Assembly: GCF_001968825.1 (NCBI RefSeq)
Contig: NZ_MIEU01000002.1
Coordinates: 703,553-767,552 of the forward strand
Direction of reading: 5' to 3'
Origin: Tersicoccus sp. Bi-70
GTDB lineage: Bacteria > Actinomycetota > Actinomycetes > Actinomycetales > Micrococcaceae
Length of the DNA: 64,000 nucleotides
The translations under genes were made by a program, and so were the position numbers. Of this stretch, positions 9,279 to 17,341 are shown one piece after another; within the stretch, counting starts at the first letter, position 1, and every line of letters begins with the position of its first letter. A model generated the notes under the pieces. It was not told where the DNA came from and did no database searches. It worked only from the letters and a program-made list of their open reading frames with translations.

Positions 9279-9869
9279 GTGAGCACCACGTCAGACGCGG
9301 CCCCGGACGGTGGCTCCGGCACGGACAGCGGCCGGCGCGGCGACAGTCGCACCGCGATCCGCACGGCGGCCGAGCGACTGTTCGCCGAACGGGGCTACGC
9401 CGCGACGTCGGTCCGTGACATCGCGGCCGCGGCCGCCGTCGACCCGGCGCTGGTCATCCGTCACTTCACCGGCAAGGAGCCGCTGTTCCTCGCCACGATG
9501 CAGCTCGACCTCGAACTCGAGGCCGTCCTCGACGGCCCGGTCGAGTCCCTCGGTCCGCGGCTGATCGCCTACCTGCTCGACGCGGACGAGCACACCCGCG
9601 GGGTGTTCCTGGCGCTCCTCCGCGCCAGCGACACCGACGACGTGGGCACCCGGCTGCGCGAGGTCCACGACGCGGGCTTCGTCGAGCCGCTGCGCCGCCG
9701 GCTGACCGGTCCCGACCGGGACCTGCGCGCCAGCCTGGCCGGGGCCCTGGTCGGCGGTCTGCTCTACGCGCTGTGGGTGGTCGGCGACGAACGACTGCTC
9801 GCCACCGACCACGCCGACCTCGCCCGCCACTACGGCCGGGTGCTCCAGGACCTGATCACCCCGACCTGA
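9279..9869 (+). CDS. TetR-family transcriptional regulator
   Basis: A 196-residue TetR regulator. The N-terminal helix-turn-helix is clear: RTAIRTAAERLFAERGYAATSVRDIAAAAAVDPALVIRHFTGKE, near residues 24-67. The C-terminal domain resembles the TetR_C type with a GALVGGLLYALWVVGDERL segment. The GTG at 9279 is used because the longer frame overlaps the TfoX-like gene. It converges with an SDR gene whose promoter carries a 35-bp perfect palindrome; that palindrome is a candidate operator, although no direct link is shown. Confidence 0.88.
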   Translation: MSTTSDAAPDGGSGTDSGRRGDSRTAIRTAAERLFAERGYAATSVRDIAAAAAVDPALVIRHFTGKEPLFLATMQLDLELEAVLDGPVESLGPRLIAYLLDADEHTRGVFLALLRASDTDDVGTRLREVHDAGFVEPLRRRLTGPDRDLRASLAGALVGGLLYALWVVGDERLLATDHADLARHYGRVLQDLITPT

Positions 9870-9916
9870 CGGCCTCGTCCGATCACGCCCGACTCGCGAG
9901 CCGCCGGACGCCGCCG

Positions 9917-10747
9917 CTACTGGGCGGACCAGCCGCCGTCCGAGGGCAGGATCGCGCCCGAGACGTTGGTGCCGTCGTCGCTGAGCAGGAACGTGATCGA
10001 GGCGGCCAGCTGCTCGGGCTGGGCCACCGGCGGCAGGGTGGCCATCGCCGCCCCGATCCGCTGCTGCCCGAGCGGCGAGGCGAAGGTGGCCTGGATGTTC
10101 GTGGCGACGGGGCCGGGCGCGACGGCGTTGACCCGGATCCCGCTGGTGCCGTAGAGGAAGGCCGAGCTCTTCGTGATGCCGACGACGGCGTGCTTCGAGG
10201 CCGTGTAGGCCAGGCCGGCGGCCGAACCGCGCAGGCCCGCCTCGGAGGCGACGTTGACGACGGATCCGCGGCCGGCGGCCAGCATGAGGGGCAGCACGGC
10301 CCGGCTCAGGCGGAACAGACCGTCCACGTTGACCGCGAACACCCGCTCCCACACGGCGTCGCTGACCTCGTGCAGCGGCGTCATGTCGTCCATGATCCCA
10401 GCGACGTTCGCGAGCCCGTCGATCCGCTCACCCGCTGCCTCCACGACGCCCTCGACGTCCTCCGCCTTCGTGATGTCCGCGACCACCGTGACGACGTCGG
10501 CGTCGGCCATATCGGCGGCGAACGCCTCGAGCCGGTCGGCGGCGATGTCGACGGCGATCACCCGGCCGCCCTCCCGGGCGATGCGGGACGCGGTCGCCCG
10601 GCCGATGCCGGAGCCGGCGCCGGTGACGATGACCGTCTGCCCGGCGAACCGGTCGGGCGTGATCCTCTCGGTGGACGGCTGCGGGGCCGCCGCCGCAGGC
10701 GCGGGAATCTGGGAGGGGTCGGCCTGCGGGGTCTCGGACGCGGTCAT
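9917..10747 (-). CDS. Short-chain dehydrogenase/reductase
   Basis: A 276-residue SDR. The cofactor motif TGAGSGIGRATA lies near residue 43 after a Pro/Ala-rich N-terminal extension of about 30 residues. The Asn motif NVAGIM, the catalytic Ser region (VVNVASEAGLRGSAAG) and YTASK are all present, so it should be an active NAD(P)-dependent oxidoreductase; the substrate is unknown. I use the ATG at 10747, which has a GAGAGGA site, rather than an in-frame start 14 residues earlier. A 35-bp palindrome lies 77 bp upstream. Confidence 0.88.
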   Translation of the reverse strand: MTASETPQADPSQIPAPAAAAPQPSTERITPDRFAGQTVIVTGAGSGIGRATASRIAREGGRVIAVDIAADRLEAFAADMADADVVTVVADITKAEDVEGVVEAAGERIDGLANVAGIMDDMTPLHEVSDAVWERVFAVNVDGLFRLSRAVLPLMLAAGRGSVVNVASEAGLRGSAAGLAYTASKHAVVGITKSSAFLYGTSGIRVNAVAPGPVATNIQATFASPLGQQRIGAAMATLPPVAQPEQLAASITFLLSDDGTNVSGAILPSDGGWSAQ

Positions 10748-10823
10748 GGTGGTCCTCTCGGGTTCGGTGAACGACACGTCGGGCGGCATCCGTGGACGCC
10801 GTGAGAACGAGTCTGCGAGTCGA

Positions 10824-10858
10824 CTCCTCCGGTGTCAACTAAGTTGACACCGGAGGAG
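10824..10858. promoter_or_regulatory. Perfect 35-bp palindrome between divergent genes (candidate operator)
   Basis: Two 17-bp arms, CTCCTCCGGTGTCAACT and its exact complement, flank a single central A. The inner part, GTGTCAACT-A-AGTTGAC, resembles a TetR- or MarR-type operator. It lies between the divergent SDR gene (start 10747) and PIG-L gene (start 10911), 52 bp before the latter. The TetR regulator just past the SDR gene is the nearest candidate binder. A terminator is unlikely because both flanking genes start here and there is no T-tract. Confidence 0.75.
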
Positions 10859-10910
10859 ACGGCGCAGGGTTACCGTGGTGTCCACCGCTGGACCCGACGA
10901 TGGAGGCGCC

Positions 10911-11660
10911 GTGCCCGATCCGCTGAAGCCCCTGCCCGACGACGGGTGGTCGCGGGTGCTGTGCGTCGTCGCTCATCCGGACGACATGGAGTACGGCACG
11001 TCCGCCGCCGTCGCCACCTGGACGCGCCGCGGCGTCGAGGTCGTGTACCTGCTGCTCACCGTGGGCGAGGCCGGGATGGCGGAGCCGCCGGAGGTGATCG
11101 CGCCGCTGCGGGCGAAGGAGCAGCGCCGGGCGTGCGAGACCGTCGGCGTCAGCGATCTGCGGATCCTCGACCACCGGGACGGCATGCTCGAGTACGGGCT
11201 GGCCCTGCGGCGTGACATCGCCCGTGTGGTCCGGCAGGTGCGGCCCGACGCCGTCATCGGTGGGGTGTTCGACGTCGAGGCGTGGGGGATGCTCAACCAG
11301 GCCGATCACCGGGCGGCCGGGCTGGCGACCGTCGACGCCGTGCGGGACGCGGACAACCCCTGGGTGTTCCGCGAGCTCGCCGAGGAGGAGGGCCTCGCCC
11401 CCTGGCACGCGACGGCGCTGCTCATCTCCGGACACGAGACGCCGACCCACGGGCTGGCCGTCGACGAGGAGGCGGTGCAGGCCAGTGTCGCGTCGCTGCG
11501 CAGCCACGAGGCGTACCTCGCCCACGTCACCGGCCATCCCGCGCCGGAAGAGTTCATCCCGGCGATGCTGCGCCAGGGCGGGGAGGCATTCGGCAGTGAC
11601 CACGCGGTGCTGTTCCGGGTGCACGACCTCGGGGGCATCGGCGGGCAGAACGAGGACTGA
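10911..11660 (+). CDS. PIG-L/LmbE family deacetylase
   Basis: A 249-residue zinc-dependent N-deacetylase-like protein of the LmbE/PIG-L family, which includes MshB and Mca of mycothiol metabolism. The metal-binding AHPDDMEYG motif lies near residue 24, DHRDGML follows, and the later NQADHRAAG provides the distal His. The substrate is uncertain, since many Actinobacteria carry several paralogues. The GTG at 10911 has a GGAGG site 5-6 bases upstream. It is divergent from the SDR gene across the 35-bp palindrome. Confidence 0.87.
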   Translation: MPDPLKPLPDDGWSRVLCVVAHPDDMEYGTSAAVATWTRRGVEVVYLLLTVGEAGMAEPPEVIAPLRAKEQRRACETVGVSDLRILDHRDGMLEYGLALRRDIARVVRQVRPDAVIGGVFDVEAWGMLNQADHRAAGLATVDAVRDADNPWVFRELAEEEGLAPWHATALLISGHETPTHGLAVDEEAVQASVASLRSHEAYLAHVTGHPAPEEFIPAMLRQGGEAFGSDHAVLFRVHDLGGIGGQNED

Positions 11661-11690
11661 GGGGCCGGACCACCGCGGCGTCGGCGGGGC

Positions 11691-12257
11691 TCAGACGGCC
11701 TCGAGGTTGCGGGCGACGATCCACGCGTGCTTGCCGACCTGGCGCACGCGGGCGAAGCCGAGGCTCTCGAACAGTTCCACCGTGCCGCTGAACAGGAAGC
11801 GACCCTGCGCCTCCCGCCCGGCGGTGACTTCCGGGATCGCCTCGACCCGGCCGCCGCCGTGACCGGCGATGGCGGCGAGCGCCCCCTCGACGCCGGCGCG
11901 GGCGACGCCGAGGCCGCGATGCTTCGGGTCGACGTAGACGCAGGTGATCCGCCAGTCCGGTGCCGGGGGAGCGTCCTTGAGGTACTCCCGGCGATGCTTG
12001 ATGCCGGGCAGTTCCCGCGGGCTGCCGTACTGAGCCCAGCCCTGCACGACGCCGTCGTCGTCGAGCACGAGGGCGGCGTGGGCGTCACCGTTCCGGACCC
12101 GTTCCTCCTTCGCTGCCCGGTGGTCGAGGCCGCGCTGCTTGCTGTCCAGGTGGAAGCCGATGCACCAGCAGCCGCCGAAGATGCCGTGGTTGCGTTCGAC
12201 CAGGTCGGCGAAGCCGTCCCACGTGGAGGCGTCCAGCTCGCGGATCGTCCAGGCCAT
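11691..12257 (-). CDS. GNAT-family N-acetyltransferase
   Basis: A 188-residue acetyltransferase. The N-terminal part (WDGFADLVERNHGIFGGCWCIGFH) and the acetyl-CoA motif VYVDPKHRGLGVARAGVEGAL near residue 112 mark the GNAT fold. The HGIFGGCWC segment is typical of a small uncharacterised GNAT subfamily. The ATG at 12257 has a GAGAGGTG site upstream. It converges on the PIG-L gene and is divergent from the following SDR. Confidence 0.82.
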   Translation of the reverse strand: MAWTIRELDASTWDGFADLVERNHGIFGGCWCIGFHLDSKQRGLDHRAAKEERVRNGDAHAALVLDDDGVVQGWAQYGSPRELPGIKHRREYLKDAPPAPDWRITCVYVDPKHRGLGVARAGVEGALAAIAGHGGGRVEAIPEVTAGREAQGRFLFSGTVELFESLGFARVRQVGKHAWIVARNLEAV

Positions 12258-12377
12258 GAGGTCACCTCTCTCGACGCCGGCGGGGCGGCCGGCTCGCTGC
12301 GGCTCGCTGCGGTGCGTCGAGGATACTGCGCGCGCCGCGCAGGACCTCGTGCTCCGGCCCGCCCGTAGGGTGAGCTG

Positions 12378-13175
12378 GTGGACGTCACCCAGCAGCCCCA
12401 GTTCGCCGCCCAGCCCCTCACGGCCCTCGTCACCGGGGCGTCCGGGGGGATCGGACGCGCGACGTGCGTGGCCCTCGCCGAGCGCGGCCATCGGATCGCG
12501 GTGCACTGGGCCGTCAACGACGCCGGTGCCCGGCAGACCCTTGCCTCGCTGGCGGGGGCGGGCCATGTCCTCGTGCGCGGCGACCTCACCGAGCCCGGCG
12601 CGGCCGAGCGAATCGTGAGCGAGGCGATCGCCGCCCTCGGCCCGCTCGGCGTGCTGGTCAACAACGCCGCCATCGCCACGGGCCCCGAGAACCGCCACCA
12701 CCCGGCTGAGAGCGACTTCTCCGCCTGGTCGGCCGCCTTCGCCGGGATGATAGACGTCAACCTGCGGGCCGCCGCGGACGTCAGCTACTGGTTCGCCCGA
12801 TCCGCGATCGACGGCGGGCATGCCGCGAGCGTCGTCAACGTCGGCTCGCGCGGCGCCTTCCGCGGCGAGCCGGAGCACCCGGCGTACGCGGCGACCAAGG
12901 CGGCGCTGCACGCCCTCGGCCAGTCCCTCGCGGTGGCCCTGGCCCCGCACCGCATCAGCGTGACGTCCGTGGCACCGGGGTTCACGGCCACGGAGCGGAC
13001 CGCGGACCGGCTCGCCGGTGCGGCAGGGGATGCGATCGCGGGTCAGAGCCCGTTCGGCCGGGTCGCCCGCGCCGAGGAGATCGCCCACGCGATCGCGCAG
13101 CTGGCGGACCCGGCGTCAGCCTGGGCGTCGGGCACCATCCTGGATCTGAACGGGGCGTCCTACCTGCGCAGCTGA
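12378..13175 (+). CDS. Short-chain dehydrogenase/reductase (3-oxoacyl-ACP-reductase-like)
   Basis: A 265-residue SDR with the cofactor motif TGASGGIGRAT near residue 20, NNAAIATG, the catalytic Ser region VNVGSRGAFRG and the YAATK motif. The C-terminal signature PFGRVARAEEIAHAIAQL...SGTILDLNG is that of FabG-like reductases. It is not in a fatty-acid operon, so the substrate is unknown. The GTG start gives a normal length. Confidence 0.87.
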   Translation: MDVTQQPQFAAQPLTALVTGASGGIGRATCVALAERGHRIAVHWAVNDAGARQTLASLAGAGHVLVRGDLTEPGAAERIVSEAIAALGPLGVLVNNAAIATGPENRHHPAESDFSAWSAAFAGMIDVNLRAAADVSYWFARSAIDGGHAASVVNVGSRGAFRGEPEHPAYAATKAALHALGQSLAVALAPHRISVTSVAPGFTATERTADRLAGAAGDAIAGQSPFGRVARAEEIAHAIAQLADPASAWASGTILDLNGASYLRS

Positions 13176-13211
13176 GGCGGCTCGGCCGCGTGCGGGCGGT
13201 TCCGGGACGGA

Positions 13212-13487
13212 TCAGGTCGCCGGCGTGCCGGCAGCCGCGGGTGTCTCGTCGTCGGTGATCCACCGACCGACCAGGTTGGCGACGATCAGCGTCTGCTCCT
13301 CGGGGTCGAAGAGGAAGGTGACGCCGTCCTTCATCGTGGCGACCAGGGCGCCGAATGCGGCCGCGCTCGCGGGCAGGACGTGCCGCTCCCCGTCGTCGGT
13401 CACCACGAGCAGGGCGAACTCGTCCGTTCCCGACCAGTTGGCGTTGATGTACTGCACGCGCCGGGTCCGACTGCTCGCGCCGCTCAT
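13212..13487 (-). CDS. Small protein of unknown function
   Basis: A 91-residue, acidic, probably cytoplasmic protein. The sequence RRVQYINANWSGTDEFALLVVTDDGERHVLPASAAAFGALVATM reads as a beta-rich domain with alternating strands. I do not recognise a family. It has a clear AGGAGC ribosome site before the ATG at 13487. It converges on the SDR gene and is divergent from the metallo-hydrolase gene, with no obvious operon partner. Confidence 0.65.
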   Translation of the reverse strand: MSGASSRTRRVQYINANWSGTDEFALLVVTDDGERHVLPASAAAFGALVATMKDGVTFLFDPEEQTLIVANLVGRWITDDETPAAAGTPAT

Positions 13488-13623
13488 GGATGCTCCTGCC
13501 TCGCCGGTGACCGATGTGGTCCGTCTCGACCAGCGTGCGCGCCCCGGGCGCTCCCGTCCAGGAGCCGGCCGGATGGCAGGCCGTGAGAGCGTGGGTACGC
13601 CCACCGCCGAACCGAAGGACGCC

Positions 13624-14361
13624 ATGACCGCACGCCCCACCGCCCCCGCTCCGCTCGAGGTCGCCGACGGCGTCTTCTTCGTCCAGGGCCCGGCGTCGAA
13701 CTGGATCGTGCTGCGGGACGACCGGGAGTTCACGCTCGTGGACAGCGGCTACCCGGGGGACACGCCGGCCGTGCTCGCCTCACTGAAGGCGCTGGGCCTG
13801 GAGCCGTCGCGCACGGCCGCCGTCGTGCTCACGCACGCGCACGTCGACCACACCGGCGCGGCCCGGCACCTCTCCGCCGAGCACGGCGTCCCCGTCCTGG
13901 CGGCCGCGGCGGAACGGCCCGCCGTGCGCGGGCAGGAGCAGTACCAGGTGACGCTGCCGCAACTGGTACCCCTGCTGTGGAGGCCGCGGGTGCTGGCGTG
14001 GGCCGTGCACGCCGTCCGGGCTGGCGGTCTGACCCCGAACGCCATCACCAGCGACGGCGAGGCGGCGGACGCGCGCCTGGCGGAGCTGCCGGGGCATCCC
14101 CGGGCGCTCCCGACGCCGGGCCACACACCCGGCCACACCGCCTACCGTCTGGCCGGCGACGCGGTCGCGACCGGCGACGCCCTGATCACCGCGCACGCGT
14201 TGAACGGCGGCGGGCCCCCTCACGTGCAGCCGATCCATCCGGTGTTCGACCACGACGGCGCGGGGGCCGCGTCCTCCCGGCAGACCCTCGCCGGGCTCGG
14301 GACCGTCACCGTGCTGCCCGGCCACGGTCCGGTGCTGACCGCGGACCTGTCCGGACGCTGA
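13624..14361 (+). CDS. Metallo-beta-lactamase-fold hydrolase
   Basis: A 245-residue MBL-fold hydrolase. The metal site HAHVDHTG (HxHxDH) lies near residue 70, TPGHTPGHT near 163, and GDALITAH follows with the bridging Asp. The N-terminal GVFFVQGPASNWIVLRD segment is typical of small glyoxalase-II-like hydrolases. The substrate is unknown. The ATG at 13624 follows a GAAGGA site; the open frame upstream overlaps the small gene on the other strand and is not protein-like. Confidence 0.85.
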   Translation: MTARPTAPAPLEVADGVFFVQGPASNWIVLRDDREFTLVDSGYPGDTPAVLASLKALGLEPSRTAAVVLTHAHVDHTGAARHLSAEHGVPVLAAAAERPAVRGQEQYQVTLPQLVPLLWRPRVLAWAVHAVRAGGLTPNAITSDGEAADARLAELPGHPRALPTPGHTPGHTAYRLAGDAVATGDALITAHALNGGGPPHVQPIHPVFDHDGAGAASSRQTLAGLGTVTVLPGHGPVLTADLSGR

Positions 14362-14391
14362 GGCAGACGGATTCGGGGCATGCCGACCGGC

Positions 14392-15456
14392 TCAGCCCAC
14401 CCGCGTGCGCGCTCGCAGCGCCGCGTCGGTGTCCGCGGTGACGAGGTCGGCGTTCAGGTGGGCGCCGGCGAGGGCACCCGCCGCGGCCGACGCCCCGACC
14501 TGGGCCGTCGGGTCGGTGACGTTGCCGGCGACCCACACCCCCGGCACGTCCGTCGTCCCGGCCATGCCGGAGACGACCCGGCGGCCGTAGCCCTGCGGCA
14601 GGTCCTCCACCGGCAGCCCCAGCCCGTCCAGGCCGTCGAGCCGGGGCTGCATCGTGGTCGCCACCGCGAGCACCCGGCGGGAGACGACGGTGCCGTCATC
14701 CAGCCGGACACCGGCGATCCCGCCGTCCTCCCCGGTCAGCACCTCGACCACCGGCTCGTCGACGATCCGGACGTCCCGCGCCTCGAGCCGTGCACGCGCC
14801 TGCTCCTCGAGCTCGACGCCGTTGGTGAGGACGACGAGGTCCTCCGTCAGCTGACGGAACAGCAGCGCCTGGTGGATCGAGGCTGCGCCGGTGACGAGGA
14901 CGCCGATGGGCTCGTCCCGCACCTCCCAGCCGTGACAGTAGGGGCAGTGCACGACGCCGCGACCCCAGTGCGCCGCCAGCCCGGGAACGTCGGGCAGCAC
15001 GTCCGTCACGCCGGTCGCGACGACGAGGCGGCGCGCGGTGACGCTCCGCCCGTCCGTGAGGGCGACGGTGAAGCGCAGGTCACCGTCGACCGGGGCCACC
15101 GGCGCCGCCGCCGCGACCTCGCCGGCGACGATGCGTCCCCCGTACCCGCGCACCTCGTCCCGGCCCCGGGCCAGCAGCTCGCCGGGCGGCGTGCCCTCCC
15201 GGCCGAGCAGCCCGTGCACCCCCTCGGCCGGGGCGTTGCGCGGGGACCCGCCGTCGACGACGACGACCGAACGGCGCGAGCGGGCCAGCATCAGCGCCGC
15301 GTTCAGCCCGGCGGCGCCGCCCCCGATGATCACCGCGTCGACGGTGCCGTCAGGCAGGGCGTCGGGCAGCGCGTCGGTCGCCGCGTCGGTCCGTGCAGGC
15401 GAGGCGTCATGCGGCGACGGGTCGCTGGGATCCGGGATGGGAGCGGGGGTGGTCAT
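14392..15456 (-). CDS. FAD-dependent NAD(P)H:disulfide oxidoreductase (thioredoxin-reductase-like)
   Basis: A 354-residue flavoprotein similar to thioredoxin reductases. It has the FAD motif VIIGGGAAGLNAALMLARSRRSVVVVDGG, ATGVTDVLPDVPG, and a CPYCHGWE motif, with the redox cysteine pair in the position of the thioredoxin-reductase CxxC. The C-terminal GNVTDPTAQVGASAAAGALAGAHLN motif is typical. It may reduce a low-molecular-weight or protein disulfide; the partner is unknown. The ATG at 15456 has a GGAAGGA site. It is divergent from an XRE-cupin regulator, which probably controls it. Confidence 0.87.
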   Translation of the reverse strand: MTTPAPIPDPSDPSPHDASPARTDAATDALPDALPDGTVDAVIIGGGAAGLNAALMLARSRRSVVVVDGGSPRNAPAEGVHGLLGREGTPPGELLARGRDEVRGYGGRIVAGEVAAAAPVAPVDGDLRFTVALTDGRSVTARRLVVATGVTDVLPDVPGLAAHWGRGVVHCPYCHGWEVRDEPIGVLVTGAASIHQALLFRQLTEDLVVLTNGVELEEQARARLEARDVRIVDEPVVEVLTGEDGGIAGVRLDDGTVVSRRVLAVATTMQPRLDGLDGLGLPVEDLPQGYGRRVVSGMAGTTDVPGVWVAGNVTDPTAQVGASAAAGALAGAHLNADLVTADTDAALRARTRVG

Positions 15457-15538
15457 GGTGGGGTCCTTCCGGTCGGGGCGGCCGATCGGACCGCTCGTCG
15501 TCGACGGTATCCGCGTACTGCGTAGATGGCATACAGTC

Positions 15539-16126
15539 ATGCTCATGCAGCAAGACACCGATGATCTGGACGGCCTCGTGCGCAAGCGCATCCGTGCGCT
15601 CCGGCTCGCGCAGGGCTGGTCGCTGGAGGAACTGGCCGGCCGCGCCCGGCTCAGCCAGTCGACGCTCAGCCGGATCGAGAACGGTCAGCGGCGACTGGCG
15701 CTGGACAGTCTGGTCACGCTGGCCCGGGCGCTCGACACCACCCTCGACCAGCTCGTCGAGAACGACGCGGACGACGTCGTCATCAGCCCCGTCATCGACG
15801 CCGCCCACGGCCAGATGCGCTGGCCCGTCCGCGCCGAACCCGGCATCACCGTCATCCGCCAGCGGCTCACCGGACCGCCGCCGGAGGACCCCGCCCGCAT
15901 GCGCGCCCACCCTGGACGGGAGTGGATGGTCGTGCTCTCGGGCACCGCGATGCTCATGCTCGGGCACCGCCGGCTGCGGATCGAGACCAACCAGGCGGCG
16001 GAGTTCCCCACGATGCTGCCCCACGCCCTCGGCGCCGTGGGCGGTCCGTGCGAGGTGCTCGGCATCTTCGACCGCGACGCCCGGCGCAGCCATCAGCGCA
16101 CGACGGGGGCACCGCCGGAGGCCTGA
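15539..16126 (+). CDS. XRE-family regulator with C-terminal cupin domain
   Basis: A 195-residue regulator. The N-terminal helix-turn-helix (RALRLAQGWSLEELAGRARLSQSTLSRIENGQR, near residues 18-50) is followed by a cupin sensor domain (HPGREWMVVLSGTAMLMLGHRRLRIETNQAAEFPTMLPHALG). The layout is that of the PuuR/HipB-like group that senses small molecules. It is divergent from the thioredoxin-reductase-like gene with an 82-bp gap, so auto- and cross-regulation are likely. The start could also be the second ATG two codons on. Confidence 0.87.
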   Translation: MLMQQDTDDLDGLVRKRIRALRLAQGWSLEELAGRARLSQSTLSRIENGQRRLALDSLVTLARALDTTLDQLVENDADDVVISPVIDAAHGQMRWPVRAEPGITVIRQRLTGPPPEDPARMRAHPGREWMVVLSGTAMLMLGHRRLRIETNQAAEFPTMLPHALGAVGGPCEVLGIFDRDARRSHQRTTGAPPEA

Positions 16127-16235
16127 TCCCCGGAGGGCTGCGCGCTCTTGCGCATCGGGCCGGGTGGATGGCTCCCGTCTTGCCGATCCGGGGATCGACC
16201 CGGGTGCTCCGCCGCGTCCGGCCTACCGTGGACCC

Positions 16236-17126
16236 GTGACCCCCACGCATCAGCACCAGCACCAGCACTCTGGCGACCACCACGCCCACCACGACGAGAT
16301 GACCGAGGAGCAGTGGGGTGAGCTCCTCGACCTGGACGCCGACGTCCTCGCCGGCGCCTTTGCTGCCCTCGTCGCGGAGCTGCCCGTCCCGCGGTCTCCC
16401 GAGCGCATCGTGGACCTCGGCACCGGGACCGGCGTCGGTACCTTCGCCCTCCTCACCCGATTCCCGGACGCCCACGTGACGGCCGTCGACGTCTCCGCCG
16501 AGAACCTGCGCCGACTGCAGGAGAACGCCCGGGCTCGCGGCCTGGGGGACCGGGTGCACACCGTTGAGGCGGACCTGGACGCGGACTGGCCGGATCTGGC
16601 CGCCTCCGGGGCGCCGGACCTGGTGTGGGCGTCCGCGTCCCTTCACCACCTGGCCGACCCCGCCGTCGCGCTGGGCCGGATCCGGGACCTGCTCGCCCCC
16701 GGCGGCCTGTTCACCCTCGTCGAGCTCACCGACTTCCCGCGGTTCCTGCCGGCGGACGCGCCCGCGGAGCGGCCCGGTCTGGAGGAGCGGTGCCACGAGG
16801 CGATCGCCCGGGTCAACGCCGCGCACGTGCCGCATCTCGGGTTGGACTGGCAGTCCGCGCTGACCGCCGCCGGCTTCACCGTGGCGGCACACCGGGACGT
16901 CGCCATGAGCGTCGCCTGGGCGGAGAGTCCCTCGGTGGGCCGGTACGCGCTCGGCACCCTCCGGCGGATCAGGCAGACCGCCGGGGACCAGCTGGCGGCC
17001 GAGGACCTGGCGGCGCTGGACCGGCTGATCGACGCCGACGGGCCAGGAAGCATCCTGCGCCGGGACGACGTCGTGGTGCGCACCGAGCGGCAGGTGTGGG
17101 TGGCGTCGACTCCCGTGCCGGCCTGA
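16236..17126 (+). CDS. Class I SAM-dependent methyltransferase with His-rich N-terminus
   Basis: A 296-residue methyltransferase. The SAM motif I VDLGTGTGVGTFAL lies near residue 68, VTAVDVSAENLRRLQENA (motif II) near 90, and PDLVWASASLHHLADP (motif IV) near 130, all consistent with small-molecule methylation. The first 21 residues are strikingly His-rich (HQHQHQHSGDHHAHHDE), which could bind metal. The function of this tail is unknown. GTG start; it stands alone between the XRE regulator and the phosphoesterases. Confidence 0.83.
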   Translation: MTPTHQHQHQHSGDHHAHHDEMTEEQWGELLDLDADVLAGAFAALVAELPVPRSPERIVDLGTGTGVGTFALLTRFPDAHVTAVDVSAENLRRLQENARARGLGDRVHTVEADLDADWPDLAASGAPDLVWASASLHHLADPAVALGRIRDLLAPGGLFTLVELTDFPRFLPADAPAERPGLEERCHEAIARVNAAHVPHLGLDWQSALTAAGFTVAAHRDVAMSVAWAESPSVGRYALGTLRRIRQTAGDQLAAEDLAALDRLIDADGPGSILRRDDVVVRTERQVWVASTPVPA

Positions 17127-17232
17127 CGACTCCCGACCCGGCTCCTCGACGCACCCTCCGCCCGCCTCCCCGGCCGACACGGAGCGGACGTCACCGACCG
17201 GCCGGGTGAGACGTACGTCACCGGCCGGGGCT

Positions 17233-17266
17233 TATGGTGGCGGTGCGCAGGTTCTCGCCTCGCGCC
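17233..17266 (+). promoter_or_regulatory. Conserved leader upstream of phosphoesterase 1 (copy 1)
   Basis: A TATGGT hexamer (17233-17238, possible -10 box) lies exactly 12 bases before GCGCAGGTTCTCGCCTCGCG, and 97-99 bases of leader precede the ATG. The same arrangement, with the same 12-base spacing, recurs before the second phosphoesterase (19089-19122). The duplication therefore included the control region, and both genes probably share regulation. Confidence 0.55.
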
Positions 17267-17341
17267 CGGGCCGGGCTCACCGGAACCGGTGACGGGTCCC
17301 GGCCGATCGGCGCCGGGACCGACATGATTGCTGGGGTCATC

